Source of the DNA: Myxocyprinus asiaticus
Taxonomy: Eukaryota > Chordata > Actinopteri > Cypriniformes > Catostomidae
Length of the DNA stretch: 64,000 bases
NCBI RefSeq assembly: GCF_019703515.2
Contig: NC_059385.1
Span: 35,475,001 to 35,539,000 of the forward strand
Direction of reading: 5' to 3'
The notes below the pieces were generated by a model, which was not told the DNA's origin, made no database searches, and worked only from the letters and a program-made list of their open reading frames with translations. Position numbers and translations under genes: made by a program. Shown here piece after piece: positions 1-10,804 of this stretch (its first letter is position 1; the number at the start of each line of letters is the position of its first letter).

Positions 1-829
1 TTAGTTGCAGCCCTAGTTGGAATAAAATGTTGCAAGACTTTTTCCATCCTTAAAAACAGGCAGTTCCCCAATCTGCCCTGTCTCCTCCACTGTTAGCGAT
101 TCCCCCTCCCCGTCAAAAATTAAAGTGGTTTGGTCCTCAAGTTCAGCCAGCGCCAAGCATGCAGTCCAAACGAGTATACATCAGGTACATTACTACAGAA
201 TTAAAGCTGAAATCGGACTTTTAAAACAGAAAGGAACAGAGAAAGAGTAAGGGTTAGCAGACAATTTATGAGTTTCTCACAGAAGAAAGGTCAGTCATTC
301 ATGTCAACATAGCTTCTTACGTAAATATTTGTTAGATATACCTTTAAATAGGTTCCATAATTAACAATTGTCATGTGCCAAATGCAAAGTTAACACCAGT
401 TCGGCATGCGCCAAATGCGAAAACAAATAGCCTTGGCAAGTAAATTATTCATCAGTTTTCTGGTGACATTATTAGCAACTACATAATTGACATTAAAGAG
501 TGAAAATTAAAATGATTAATAATACTTACATTTTCTGTCATTTAATGGAGCATACATCCAAATTATGATGAGAATCACATTTTCTATATGTATAAAAGGA
601 GCGTGTAACTATCATAGAAATATGCCAGATAATCATCAAGGATACAGTTAATGCACAAAAGAATACAAGCCCATATTTCTATTCTTCTTATTCATTGCAT
701 ATAGTCCATTTACACTACCAACTTCTTATGAATGTACTTTCTTTGTTTATATTGCTGGTTCACAGGGAATAAACTAAATAATAGGATGCAGACTGTGAAA
801 TAACCAGAGAAAAACCTCAATTAAATCGC
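1..829. other. unassigned intronic DNA
   Basis: No gene or convincing repeat boundary. Around 370-420 the motif tgccaaatgc occurs twice, similar to the gcgcatgc/gcgccaa wording of the Harbinger-like end at 830-1006, so part of this stretch may be a decayed copy of the same element. Confidence 0.4.
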
Positions 830-1006
830 ACTTAATCCAGCCCATTAGCGCTTTGCGCGTGCAATTTCGCCAAACCCACTTGTGCCTAGACTTGGCGCAT
901 GCTTGCACAAAAATACCAAAAACTTCCTGGCCATGCCCACTGACTTTAAGCTTATGATTTAAAGCATAGCGCTAGGCTTATTGCTAGCACTCTTAAAATA
1001 GGGCCC
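830..1006. repeat. Harbinger-like MITE terminus
   Basis: The right edge reads ttaaaatagggccc at 993-1006. Its complement, gggccctattttaa, is the terminal motif I associate with abundant non-autonomous Harbinger elements of fish. The interior has the repeated gcgc/cgcatgc words typical of that family. No matching left terminus is visible, so this is a truncated or decayed copy. Family assignment is from memory. Confidence 0.45.
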
Positions 1007-1501
1007 ACTGTTTCAAAAGTATAGCCACAAGACACAAACATTATACATGTTAACATGATTTTTAGTGATGCACCAAAAATAAAAAAATCTTAGCCGAAAC
1101 CTGAAATGGATTATTTTAAATTAGACTTTGTTTGGAATAATTCAACATATTCTAATTGTGTAATGTAAGCCCTGATCTTTTACTACTAATCACTACTAAA
1201 CAATATATTATATTATATTATATATTTTTTAAAGTGATTACACTTAGAAAACACATTACTAGAATAATATTTAGGCTCAAACAACTAAAATAAAGTGCTT
1301 AACACATCAAAGGCCAAATAAATATTTTCCATATCTAATATTAAATCTTTCCATCATCCATGCTGGCATTATTGCGGTGTGGGAAAAAATGTACTGGGTT
1401 TCGCTGTGTGTCACTTATAGATCCAGTTTCATATGAAAAGCGTGAATTTACGTCTGTGCACGAGACCCTGAGTTCCAGATGCCATATTGGACTCTCTTGA
1501 G
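1007..1501. other. unassigned intronic DNA
   Basis: AT-rich, with a TATAT-rich run near 1205-1230. No coding signal. The last eight bases (1494-1501, ctcttgag) are one copy of the target duplication of the hAT element that follows. Confidence 0.5.
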
Positions 1502-1527
1502 CAGGGGTCGGCAACCTATGGCACGTG

Positions 1528-2230
1528 GAGGGGTAATCACTTGCACGCCAGCAATGGCGAGAGTGGGGTAGACCATTTTATTTATATAAATTCTGCACCT
1601 GCATTCCAATCTACATCTTGATGTAATCCTTCCTCATGATCACGTAGCGTGTTTTCATGAGCTGGATGGGAGGTTTAACAAAAAGTTCAAATGTGACGAG
1701 ACTGCAGTATACCCAACAGACTCGTGCAGCACGTGCAAGCCATTCGCGCATCACGAGCTGGCAGTGCATCATTTTCGGATAATGACAGCCTACATTTCGT
1801 GTTTCATTTGTTTCTTTTTGCTTTCAGAACAACACAAGATTTAATAAGGAAAACACCACTATTAATCCTTGAGATTTCCAACCCAGCATACAGGTACACC
1901 CTCCTTAAACCATAGTCACACTGCAAAATTACATTAAAAGATTAAAAGAGAAAACATATACCCACATTGTGGGAAATAAAGTTTTAGGATTTTGCAGGTG
2001 TGATTCACCAAAAAGGGCTAAATAGTTGACTGGCTTGTGATGCGCGAATGGCTTGCATGCTCAGCATGAGTCTTGTAATACTTTAAAAGTGTTTAGCCTC
2101 CCATTCAGCTGATGAAAACATGCTGCGTGATCTTGAGGAAGGATTACATCAAGATGCAATAAAACTTCATATAAATAAAATAGCCTGCTCCTCTCTCGCT
2201 GTTGCTTGCGTGCTAGTGCTTACCCCTCTG
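1528..2230. repeat. long inverted-repeat arms inside the hAT element
   Basis: The segment 1528-1765 is repeated in inverted orientation at about 2028-2230. Shared words include ttgatgtaatccttcctca near 1618 (inverse near 2145) and aagccattcgcgcatcac near 1738 (inverse near 2037). The arms are about 200-240 bp with scattered mismatches and small indels, and about 260 bp of unique DNA lies between them. This makes the element foldback-like. Short open frames here are by-products of the repeat. Confidence 0.8.
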
Positions 2231-2760
2231 CTTGATTTTGGAAAATGTATGACATTATATAACAAATATTTCAGATTCCACACAATTTCGTGATCAGTAA
2301 TCAAATAAGCAAATTTGTGACATTAACTGTGTTAACTCATTTTGTTTAAATGGACAGGTTTTCTTTCATTAAAGCACTTTCATTAAGATGCTCTGTGAAA
2401 ATTCACATGCAGGATCATGATTATATCATAATCATTGGGTTTCGCACAAATTTTTCACTCAATTTTATGCTGATAATATCATTTGTAATTAAAAATAAAT
2501 GATTAAATTAGAAAAATGCAAAATAGAAAATCACATACATGTGCATTTATTTGGGGGGGGGGTCACAGCCATTGACCAGGATAATAAAAAATGGCACTCC
2601 GTGTCAAAAAGGTTGCCGACGAGTTCACGTGACGCCATGCGAGAAGCAGACGTGTGAGACGCGAGCTCTGTGAACTTTGCTAGTTTTTTTTAATTATTTT
2701 CATGTTATAATCCGGTGAGATTCGATACACCCAGTTACATACTTGTTCTTTGAGGTAAAC

Positions 2761-3068
2761 ATGGCAAAGAAGTCAAAATCCTCAGACTCTGGAGACATTA
2801 AAAGACACTTGCGTGTTCAAGCTGAGACCTCTGGCGGTCCTGCGAGCTGGGGACTCGATTTGGACGGCACGTCGAGAGTAGAAATTCAGCGTCAACTGTC
2901 CAACATTTCGGTAATGCTGACGAAGGTTGTTGCTGACTTGGAGGATCTCGCTGTAACACGTCGATCGATTACGGCAATGGAAACAAAATTCTCTTGAGTT
3001 GTTTACAAGAGTGACAGAAGTCGAAAGACGGATCGATTATCTTGAGTCATCGGAAAGGGAATTATCTG
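2761..3068 (+). pseudogene. LINE ORF1 fragment, copy A
   Basis: The frame opens with MAKKSKSSDSGDIKRHLR, the same N-terminus as ORF1 in copies B and C. About the first 100 codons of the roughly 281-codon protein remain: the basic, serine-rich N-terminus and the start of the helical, probably coiled-coil part. A one-base insertion near 2994 (cctcttgag compared with the other copies' tctgag) shifts the frame. The rest of ORF1, including the RNA-binding part, was lost in the deletion that fuses it to ORF2 at 3069. In L1-type elements ORF1 proteins coat element RNA. This fragment cannot encode a working protein. Confidence 0.85.
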
Positions 3069-6000
3069 CTAAGACTTCTGAACCCATCTGGTAGGGACTA
3101 TACATTTTTTTCATCAGTCCATAAGATTTACTCTAGAATAGATTATTTTTTTATATATGTATCTAAGTCCCTCATTTCATCTGTTGTGGATTGCTCAATT
3201 GGAAACATTTTAGTCTCAGATCACACCCTGGTGAACTTAGAGATGTTGCCATATACAGAGAAAAAGAAATCATATAGTTGGCGCTTTAATGAATCCCTTT
3301 TGCAAAATCCTGATTTCCAACAAATGTTAAAGACTGAAATCAGTGTCTATATGGAGACCAACTGGTCCTCAGTATCTTCTGTGGGCGTGGCTTGGGAGGC
3401 ACTTAAGGCTGTTCTTAGGGGTCGGATCATACAGTATGCCTCATTCATCAAAAAATCCAAAGCACGAGAACTCCTGGAGTTGGAAGGAAATATTAAAAGT
3501 GCCGAGGCAGAGCCAAAGCGCTGAATGTCGTCTGATGGTCTCAGAGAATCGACCCTATTGAAATACAGATATAATACTATTTTGTCGCGGAAAGTGGAGT
3601 TTTGGTTGTTCAGGGCAAGACAGTCATACTTTGAGTCGGGTGACAAAGCAGGGAAGCTTTTGGCTAGATATATAAAGCAGAGAGAGTCTTTTTATACCAT
3701 TCCCTCAGTGAAATCTGCTGGTGGTGAAATATTGACCTCAGCCATTGATATTAATAATGCCTTTAAAGAATTCTATCATTATCTCTATAGTTCCACGTCT
3801 TCGTCTTCTGATGAAGATATTAGAAACTTTGTGGAACCATTAGAACTCCATAAACTGACGAATGAGCAAAAAAATTATCTTGATTCTGAGATAACCTTAG
3901 AGGAACTTGACAAGGTAATTAAGTCCTTACCTACAGGCAAGGCTCCGGGGCCAGATGGTTTTGCTGCTGAATTTTTTAGATCTTATGCTACAGAACTGGC
4001 TCCACTTTTGTTAGAAGTCTATTCTGAATCATTAAAGAATGGGAAGCTTCTGCCAACCATGGCACAATCCCGGATCAGTCTGATTCTTAAAAAAGACAAA
4101 GATCCAAAGGAGTGTAAAAGTTACCATCCAATTTCCCTGATCCAGCTAGATGTAAAAATTTCAGCTAAAATTTTGGCTAACCGATTAAGTTATGACATCT
4201 CTTATACATATAGATCAGGTGGGGTTTATTCGGGGTCGTAGCTCTTCTGATAATATTAGGCGTTTCATCAATATCATGTGGTCAGTGGTGAATGATCAGA
4301 CTCCGGTCGCTGCCATCTCACTTGATGCCGAAAAGGCATTTGATATGATAGAATGGGATTATCTTTTTAAGATTTTGGAATTGTATGGGTTCGGGAGTAC
4401 ATTTATTGGTTGGATCAAGTTACTTTGTAGACACCCTGTAGCAGCGGTACAAACAAATGGATTAATTTCAGATTATTTTACTCTGGATAGGGGCACCATT
4501 CAGGGTTGCCCTCTTTCCCCATTATTGTTCTGTCTTGCCCTGGAACCATTAGCAGCCATGATAAGAAAGGAGGATGGTTTTCCAGGGGTGACGGCAGGAG
4601 GCATGGCGCATAAGCTTCTGCTTTATGCAGATGATATTTTATTATTTGTCTATGACCCTACTAAATCTATGCCTTGCCTCCACAGAATTATTCATTCCTT
4701 TTCCAGATTCTCAGGATACAAAGTCAACTGGTCTAAATCCGAAGCTTTGACTTTGACAGCATACTGTCCAGTAACGGCTTTCCAGCCAGGCGCCTTCCAG
4801 TGGTCCAAACAGGGCATTAAATATTTGGGCATTTTATTCCCAAAAAATTTGTCTGATTTAGTCAGTTAATTTTGACCCTTTAATAAAAAGGTTTTCGAGC
4901 GATGTAGACAGGTGGGCTTCATTACATTTATTGATGATTGGGAAGGTTAATTTTATTAAAATGAACTGTATTCCAAAATTTAACTACTTGCTACAGTCTC
5001 TCCCTGTAGATGTCCCTCTCTCTTATTTCAAGCAATTTGAGAGCATAGCGCCCCAGATTACATTTCAATAAGTTACATAGGCCGATTGACAAAGGTGGGC
5101 TAGGCCTACCCAAGATTTTGTTTTATTATTATGCATTCGGTCTCAGACATTTGGCTCATTGGTCGCTTCCACCTGAAAGAGCCCCTCCCTGGTTCTGCAT
5201 TGAACAAGAACTCCTTGCCCCTATTTTGCCATTGCAAAGCCTTTCCATCAAACTAAATAGAGAAGTTAAATCACACCCCGTTATTTCACATTTGCACTCA
5301 GTATGGACAAAAGTGTCCAGAGTGTTTAATTCAGATATTTATCTAAATGTTGCCTCGAGCCTATGGCTAAACCCCAAACTATGCGTTAATAAGTCCCCTT
5401 TTTGTTGGTCAGAGTGGATAGCAAGGGGGGGTTAATTCACTCTGTGATCTTTATGAGAGCGGTGTGATGAGATCCTTTGAAAATTTGGTTCAATATTTTG
5501 GGATCCCCAGATCTCAGTTTTTTAGGTATCATCAGTTATGCCATTTGCTCTGTACTATTTTTGGGAGTAGCATACACCCCCCTAAAGCAGCAGATACTCT
5601 AGAAGTGGTGATTTCTGCTTTTGCAAAGGGCCATGAGGCATCAGTGTATTACTCCTTATTAATTCAGAGTCTGGGGGACGGAGTCTCAACCACTCAAGAG
5701 ATTATGGGAGAAAGATTTAAACCTGGAATTGGAGGAGGGAGAATGGGCTAGGATTTAAAAAAACATAAAAACTGCATCGAGAGATGAAAGGGTGCGCCTT
5801 ATTCAATTCAAGATTTTACATCAGTTCTATTGGACCCCCTCTAAATTGTACAGGCTTGGTCTTAAAGACACACCCACCTGCTGGCGATGCCAATCAGAGG
5901 ATGGAGACATGGCCCATGTTTTTCGGCGGTGCGCTGAGATTCAGGAATTTTGGTTGAAGGTACAGAGTGTTGTATGTGACGTGTTGGGCATTCGGATTTC

Positions 6001-6298
6001 GTTTTGCCCCAGACACTGTGTTTTGGGTGATGGGGCGGTCATCGATGTAGGTGACAAATACATAAACAATTGGGTCCTCACCAGTGCGATGATAGGCAGG
6101 CAGATTATTTTAAGGGGTTGGAAGTTGGTGGGAGCACCCTTAATTCGGGAGTGGTGCGAGGAGATGGGAAGGGTGGCGGCCTTCGAAGAGGTAACTTGTA
6201 GAAGGCTGGGGATATGGGATTCTTTTATTGGGAAATGGGGTAGATGTTTGATGATTTTGGGGGGCTCTCGGAATGGGTCTGTGGAGAGAGAGGTATAG
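3069..6298 (+). pseudogene. LINE ORF2 fragment (end of endonuclease, reverse transcriptase, C-terminal knuckle), copy A
   Basis: Starts at the last part of the endonuclease (SGRDYTFF, then KIYSRIDYFF near 3090-3155). It continues through reverse-transcriptase blocks: GKAPGPDGF near 3940, SLDAEKAFDM near 4318, [16 protein letters not shown] near 4503, and the catalytic [10 protein letters not shown] near 4618. The C-terminal CWRCQSEDGDMAHVF near 5880 resembles the C-x2-C...H zinc knuckle of L1-type ORF2. The frame is broken by stops and shifts near 3523, 4200, 4868, 5050, 5434 and 5750, so no polyprotein can be made. It is a dead copy, closest in wording to copies C and E. Confidence 0.92.
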
Positions 6299-6329
6299 TT
6301 TAGAGTTGTATGTTTATTGTATGTGTATA

Positions 6330-6386
6330 TGTATGTATGTGTGTGTGTGTGTATATATATATATAATTATTATTATTATTATTTTT
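6330..6386. repeat. compound microsatellite (TG)n(TA)n(ATT)n
   Basis: Runs of gtat, then tg, then ta, then att repeats lie in the 3' untranslated part of LINE copy A, just after the end of ORF2. Copy C has only a short (ta)n run at the same place, so this tract grew in copy A. Confidence 0.9.
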
Positions 6387-6588
6387 TATTATTTTATTCT
6401 CTGTATATGTGTGTACTTATTTAAGACCACTGGGATGTTCGTTTGGGGTCGGGTGGGGTTCTTGATTGGGGAGGGGAAGTAGTGGGAGTTAATGTTGATT
6501 CATGGTATATATGTGTTGTTTTTCTTTGCTTTGAAAATCAATAAAAATGTTAATCACAAAGAAAAAAAAGAAAGGTTGCCGACCCCTG

Positions 6589-7454
6589 CTCTAGAGCATG
6601 GCTCGAACAGTAAGTGTTTATCATCAATAGCCTAATCAGCCACCATTTACATTAAATGTAATTAAACCAGGAACTTTTCACATGACTGCTGCTTTTTCTA
6701 AATGCAAGTGTTTTTGTTACCAGATTTTAAAGTAATGATTTTGGTTAATATATTTTTTTCGATATTTCATTTTTCCTCTTTTGCCGGCCGACATTTCGAT
6801 ATGTTCCTAAAGTTTTTTTTGTGTTAAAATCACTTACTAACATAAACTTCAAAATAGATATTCTCCTCACATGCTCTCACTTCTCTTTATCTGGAAGATA
6901 TTTTTATTCTCATTCTGTGACAGAATCGATAAACTCTGTGCTCTTTTCATGTCTGTTCTGCACTTCAACATTCATCACAGCTCCGCTTCACTCAATATGA
7001 TCAAAGACACACTGACACACACACACTTGAGAATATTTTACTTTATATGCAGAAACCACCAATATCAGCTCAGCTCCATGTAATTGTGTGTTTGTATGGT
7101 TTTATTTATTTTCGTAGCATTTGAAAATGAGTAGTTGAGCCCTATTGAAAACTATAGAAATATTAAACATGAAAAAATGTCTTGGAGTGATGTGTTATTG
7201 TTAAAATAACAGCAGTTTGCCAATTTTGTGAAAATACCCTCACAAATAAAATCTTTCCTCTTTCATGGACGAGCCCAAAAAAGTCTTTTAGGAAATGTAC
7301 TCTTTTGACAGTGACACAGACACATTGTCTTTGTTAAGCACTGTGGATGCTGTGAGATTTTTGAGGTGTTCTGCTGTGATTTTTGCTTTTTAAATATTGC
7401 TTTGCAGTTCAGAAGTTTTATCCTCATAAATGTTGTGTTGTCAGTTTACTGCTG
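6589..7454. other. unassigned intronic DNA
   Basis: After the hAT target duplication the stretch is AT-rich without recognisable coding or repeat structure. A short frame at 6871-7083 has no family features. Confidence 0.5.
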
Positions 7455-7905
7455 GTGATGTCAAATCCAGAGTGATCTCACAGTAAATTAAAAAACCGTA
7501 GGTTCACTTTTATTGAACCAAAGTCAGCCTGTGCTTATCAAAATTCTAAGCACTGCCCCCCACTGGCCGAAACAGGAAAAGTGTTTTCTAATGCATGGGC
7601 ACATGTGAGCTCCAGTTTCCGAGTGGGACGCCAAAAGTGAGTTGTAAAAGGAGTTGTAGCTTTAAAGGATGAAGTACAGAGAAGAAGAATGCATATTTCA
7701 TTAACTCTACCCCCAAAACCCAAACCTAAACCTAACAGTCAGTAGAATAAAATCTTAGAGGGAAAATGGAACCTCCATTCACTGTCATCACTCATTATGT
7801 GAACGTAATTAGGCTAATTCCTTTGGTTTAACATGGGATGAGAACCCGACTTCCGAGACACGCTTCTGGTTGTGTCACAGAAGGTAAACAGCAGTGTTTC
7901 CTTCA
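7455..7905. repeat. dispersed repeat, copy 1
   Basis: This segment resembles 29050-29545 in order and wording: gtgatctcacag, gtaggtt..ctttta, cagcctgtgctta, cactggcc, acatgtgagctcca, gaatgcatattt, then aaacctaaacctaac, and gagggaaaa..caacctc. Two independent copies in one window show an interspersed repeat. I cannot name the family. The aaacctaaacctaac word is common in cyprinid repeats. Confidence 0.7.
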
Positions 7906-7978
7906 CTGATTTTCAGCAGTGGCGCTCCGCATGTGTTAAAAATAGAAAATTATAACAACTTGTGTTTAAAAATTGTAG

Positions 7979-8566
7979 ACTAAGGCTTGCAGAAGCCACG
8001 TCCACACTTATACGTTTTCGTCTGAAAACGCATCTTTTTCTCTACATTTTGGTCTTCTGTCCACACTGAGACTATGTTTTTGTCAGCGAAAACTGAGATT
8101 TTCAAAAACGCTCTCCCAAGCGGATAAATTTGAAAACGCCATCCTCGCGTTGTAGTGTGGACTGGGAACATGGAAATATCTGAAAACATTGACGTTTTTG
8201 TTGTCATGTGACGCAGTCATGAGATCCATTCAAAACAATCATGCTGTTGTGCCTGATGTCCATGTTGAAAACGTTGTTAAAGATAAATGTTACTTTTGTA
8301 CAACAATCGCATTGCATTCCTTCAAAGGCGATGGGAAGTTTACTTGGAATTGGTGTTCAGCGGCGGAACATGAGGACAGTTGCATTTCAGACCGTACATG
8401 GAACGGTGATTTTTCACATGCACAGTAAGAGGATTTAAGAGTTATCATACGTTTCAGTATGGTTGAGCAACTTTTGGAAAATGCTTGAAAATGGTAGTGT
8501 GGATGCAGAGAGTTTTGAAAACAAAAACGTCGTTTTCAAATGTACCCTGATTGATGTAGCCTTACT
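7979..8566. mobile_element. MITE-like element with taaggct inverted ends
   Basis: The left end (taaggct...cgtccacact...acgttttcg) has a matching inverse at the right end (aacgtcgttttc...gtagcctta). Further inverted words (gtccacact against agtgtggatg; gaaaacg against cgttttc) occur inside. The length is about 590 bp with no coding capacity. Target duplication is unclear. It resembles non-autonomous DNA transposons with ccacact...acgttttcg termini in fish, an identification from memory. Confidence 0.55.
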
Positions 8567-8769
8567 TAATGAAATCCTCTTTCTGAATTTATTTATTTTT
8601 TTTATTTTTTACTCTTCAGGAAGAGTACTGTAATTATCTTAATGGGCTCACACCAGTATTTTTGCAGTGGCTGGCTTGACTGCATATTCAAACCACAGTG
8701 ACAGCAATGAGTCTCTGCTACCAACACAGCACATAGACTGATGTTGTTATATTTTTATATTTTAGTATC

Positions 8770-9290
8770 GACAAATAGTGATTGGTCATAATGGCTGACT
8801 AGTCATCCAGTATCTGATTAGTAAATTAGTGAGGTCAACTAGTTGAATTATTATTTTTTTTTTCTGTTGTATTTTGTTTTGTTTAGTTTTGATATTTTAG
8901 GGGTGTTTTTTAATCAGCGTGCTGACAGCTGTTTGACAGTTTGCATGGTGTAGTTGCACCGGTAAGCACTGCAGCTACAGCCATTCATGTGCAGAGGGAT
9001 GACTTTTGGCCATTGTGCCATGACTTGCGCTGTTTTTCTTGTGCCATTACGTTTTTAAGACTGTGTTAGTTAAAATATTTTCATGTCATGTCTCAAAACC
9101 CCCTGCATTCTCATCTATTCCATTGTGCTTTGTCTCGCTGGTATTGAATGTCTTCTGTAAACACCCCCTAAGAAACACATCTGATCGTGGGCAGGTGAAC
9201 TAGAAACCATCTGAATTATTCAGGGAATTGATAAGACCAATCAGTCAACTAGTTATTCAGGCTACTCACCAACTTTTGCACATCTCTAGT
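8770..9290. repeat. decayed hAT-like repeat
   Basis: The words gactagtca, caactagttga and, near the right end, cagtcaactagtta followed by ttgcacatctctagta resemble the subterminal and terminal wording of the better-preserved hAT at 10805-12118 (gactagtcgactagt, tagggatgtg). No left terminus or duplication is found. Confidence 0.35.
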
Positions 9291-9460
9291 ACAGAGATGT
9301 TTTTGGCATCTCTTGTCCATACCTTACATCAGCTGTCCTGATTAAACCTGTGGACATGCCATGATCCCATTGTGTAGTTTTATTCATTATGTATTTATAA
9401 ACCTTATTATGTCATGTGCTGACATCACTGGCAAACCCAACACAGAAACACTTGACATTA

Positions 9461-9480
9461 GCGTGTGCGTGTGTGCGTGT

Positions 9481-9521
<41 letters not shown>
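9461..9521. repeat. (GTGTGC)n/(GT)n microsatellite
   Basis: About 60 bp of alternating gtgtgc and gt units. Open frames on either strand here are low-complexity artefacts. Confidence 0.95.
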
Positions 9522-9694
9522 GAATGCAGATAAAGAGCATGAGCTCTGTACTGCACGTTTCTCAGTGTATCTATGTGTGTGTGTTTGTGTGAATTAATAT
9601 AAAACAGCTCGACACTTTCGGAATTAAAGTCACTTCCTTTCTTTGCCACTGCTGCAGGACTGCAGACAGAGAAACTCAACCTGCATGTCAACCT

Positions 9695-10090
9695 AAAGGA
9701 ATAGTTCACCCTAAAATGAAAATCCTGTCATCACTCACCCTATCATTGTTGCACACATTTCAAACCATTATGCCTTCCGTAACACCAGCTCCAGCGTGGC
9801 TCCTAAATCTCTTTTGCACTTTTACATATTCAAACTTGGTGTGTTTCAAGACAAGCGACAGTGCCATTTGGCATCACTGACATCAAATCTGGTGTGACAC
9901 ATCTTGTGCCAAATTACAAAAATGTGATTTAGGATTAATGGCATGATTATCATTAAATAATGACTTAAATTTGCAAGGTTCCTTACCTTTGGACTACTAA
10001 GATACATTTATGATGATTTTTTGGAGCTCAACTGTCACTGTGAATGAAAAGAGCAGTGAAGACGTTCTTCAAAATATCTGTGATTAAATA
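9695..10090. mobile_element. MITE fragment (aaaggaatagttcaccc family)
   Basis: Begins aaaggaatagttcaccctaa followed by aaaatcctgtcatcactcac, the terminus of a very common fish hAT-like MITE. Near 10020 the words ttggagctcaactgtcactg and ttcttcaaaatatctg also belong to that family. The far terminus (inverse ending ...gaactattccttt) is absent, so it is truncated. A second piece of the same family lies at 20655-20960. Confidence 0.65.
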
Positions 10091-10377
10091 TATGTTTTAA
10101 GTATTTAAAATATCTGAGTAAATGATGCCAGAATTTGCATTTTTTGGTGAATGAGAAATACACTGAATAGTTTCACACATTATACAGCTATAGATCAAAG
10201 CAGCTTTGAATGTTTTTATTTTATATTTTTTTTATGTGTCATTTGACTTGAAGCAGCTTTCAAATTCATTCAGTTGAAACAATCATGGGAGATATCATGG
10301 GATATAAAAGCATTGATTTTCTCTGACAACCTCCTGTCTTACATCACAGATGTTCAGAAGTTTATCCATCAGTCCAG

Positions 10378-10411
10378 TGTTCTGTAGTTATCTGTAGTTA
10401 ACTACAGAACA
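10378..10411. repeat. small perfect inverted repeat (13-bp arms)
   Basis: tgttctgtagtta (10378-10390) and its exact inverse taactacagaaca (10399-10411), separated by eight bases. Nothing around it suggests an expressed hairpin gene. Confidence 0.85.
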
Positions 10412-10804
10412 TGTGTAGTTATCACAAGCACATCACAACTCAAAAAGTGAACTGAAAATACTTTATTATCTCCAACATAAGTGCAGTGCAGATGTTATAC
10501 TGCAGTGAAACTTTATCACACAATAAAAATGTAGAATAAATAGAATTTGAAATAAGTAATGATAAATAACCTTTAAAAAATGATAATATGATAATATTGC
10601 AATTTTTTTTTTAGTTTATTGTATTCTGTTTTGTCTGCTCACACACGTGCTTTGAGTCGTGCTCAGTCTTTATTTCCCCCAAATATATATGTGAAGAATG
10701 TAACTCAGATTATCCGTTTTTTTATTCAGTGTTGTGAGGTAAAATATTGCGATACTTTGTAATATTGATTAGATTTTCCCCACCTCTACCAACTATATGT
10801 ACAC

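Larger units (their letters stand above)
2621..6570 (+). mobile_element. L1-like LINE copy A (internally deleted)
   Basis: A plus-strand non-LTR retrotransposon of the same family as copies B, C, D and E. It has the shared 5' leader (from about 2621), an ORF1 start, an ORF2 reverse transcriptase and a 3' tail ending in aataaaaatgttaatcac plus an A-rich run. It is bounded by a perfect 13-bp target duplication aaaggttgccgac (2608-2620 and 6571-6583). Compared with copy C, about 2 kb is missing at 3068/3069, where ORF1 jumps into the end of the endonuclease. A smaller deletion lies near 5055. Confidence 0.93.
1502..6588. mobile_element. non-autonomous hAT element, split by an L1-like LINE
   Basis: The left end caggggtcggcaacc (1502-1516) is the exact inverse complement of ggttgccgacccctg at the right end (6574-6588). 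The flanking octamers ctcttgag (1494-1501) and ctctagag (6589-6596) agree at 7 of 8 positions, as expected for the 8-bp target duplication of hAT transposons. The caggggtcggcaacc terminus is a widespread hAT signature. Removing LINE copy A (2621-6570) and one copy of its 13-bp duplication leaves an element of about 1.1 kb. No transposase reading frame is recognisable, so it is a non-autonomous copy. The LINE landed close to the right terminus. Confidence 0.85.

Noticed and set aside
7980..8438. Short open frames in the 7979-8566 element
   Set aside because: They lie within inverted, low-complexity MITE sequence with no protein-family features.
9361..9709. Small proteins around 9.5 kb on both strands
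   Set aside because: They are translations of a GT-rich microsatellite.
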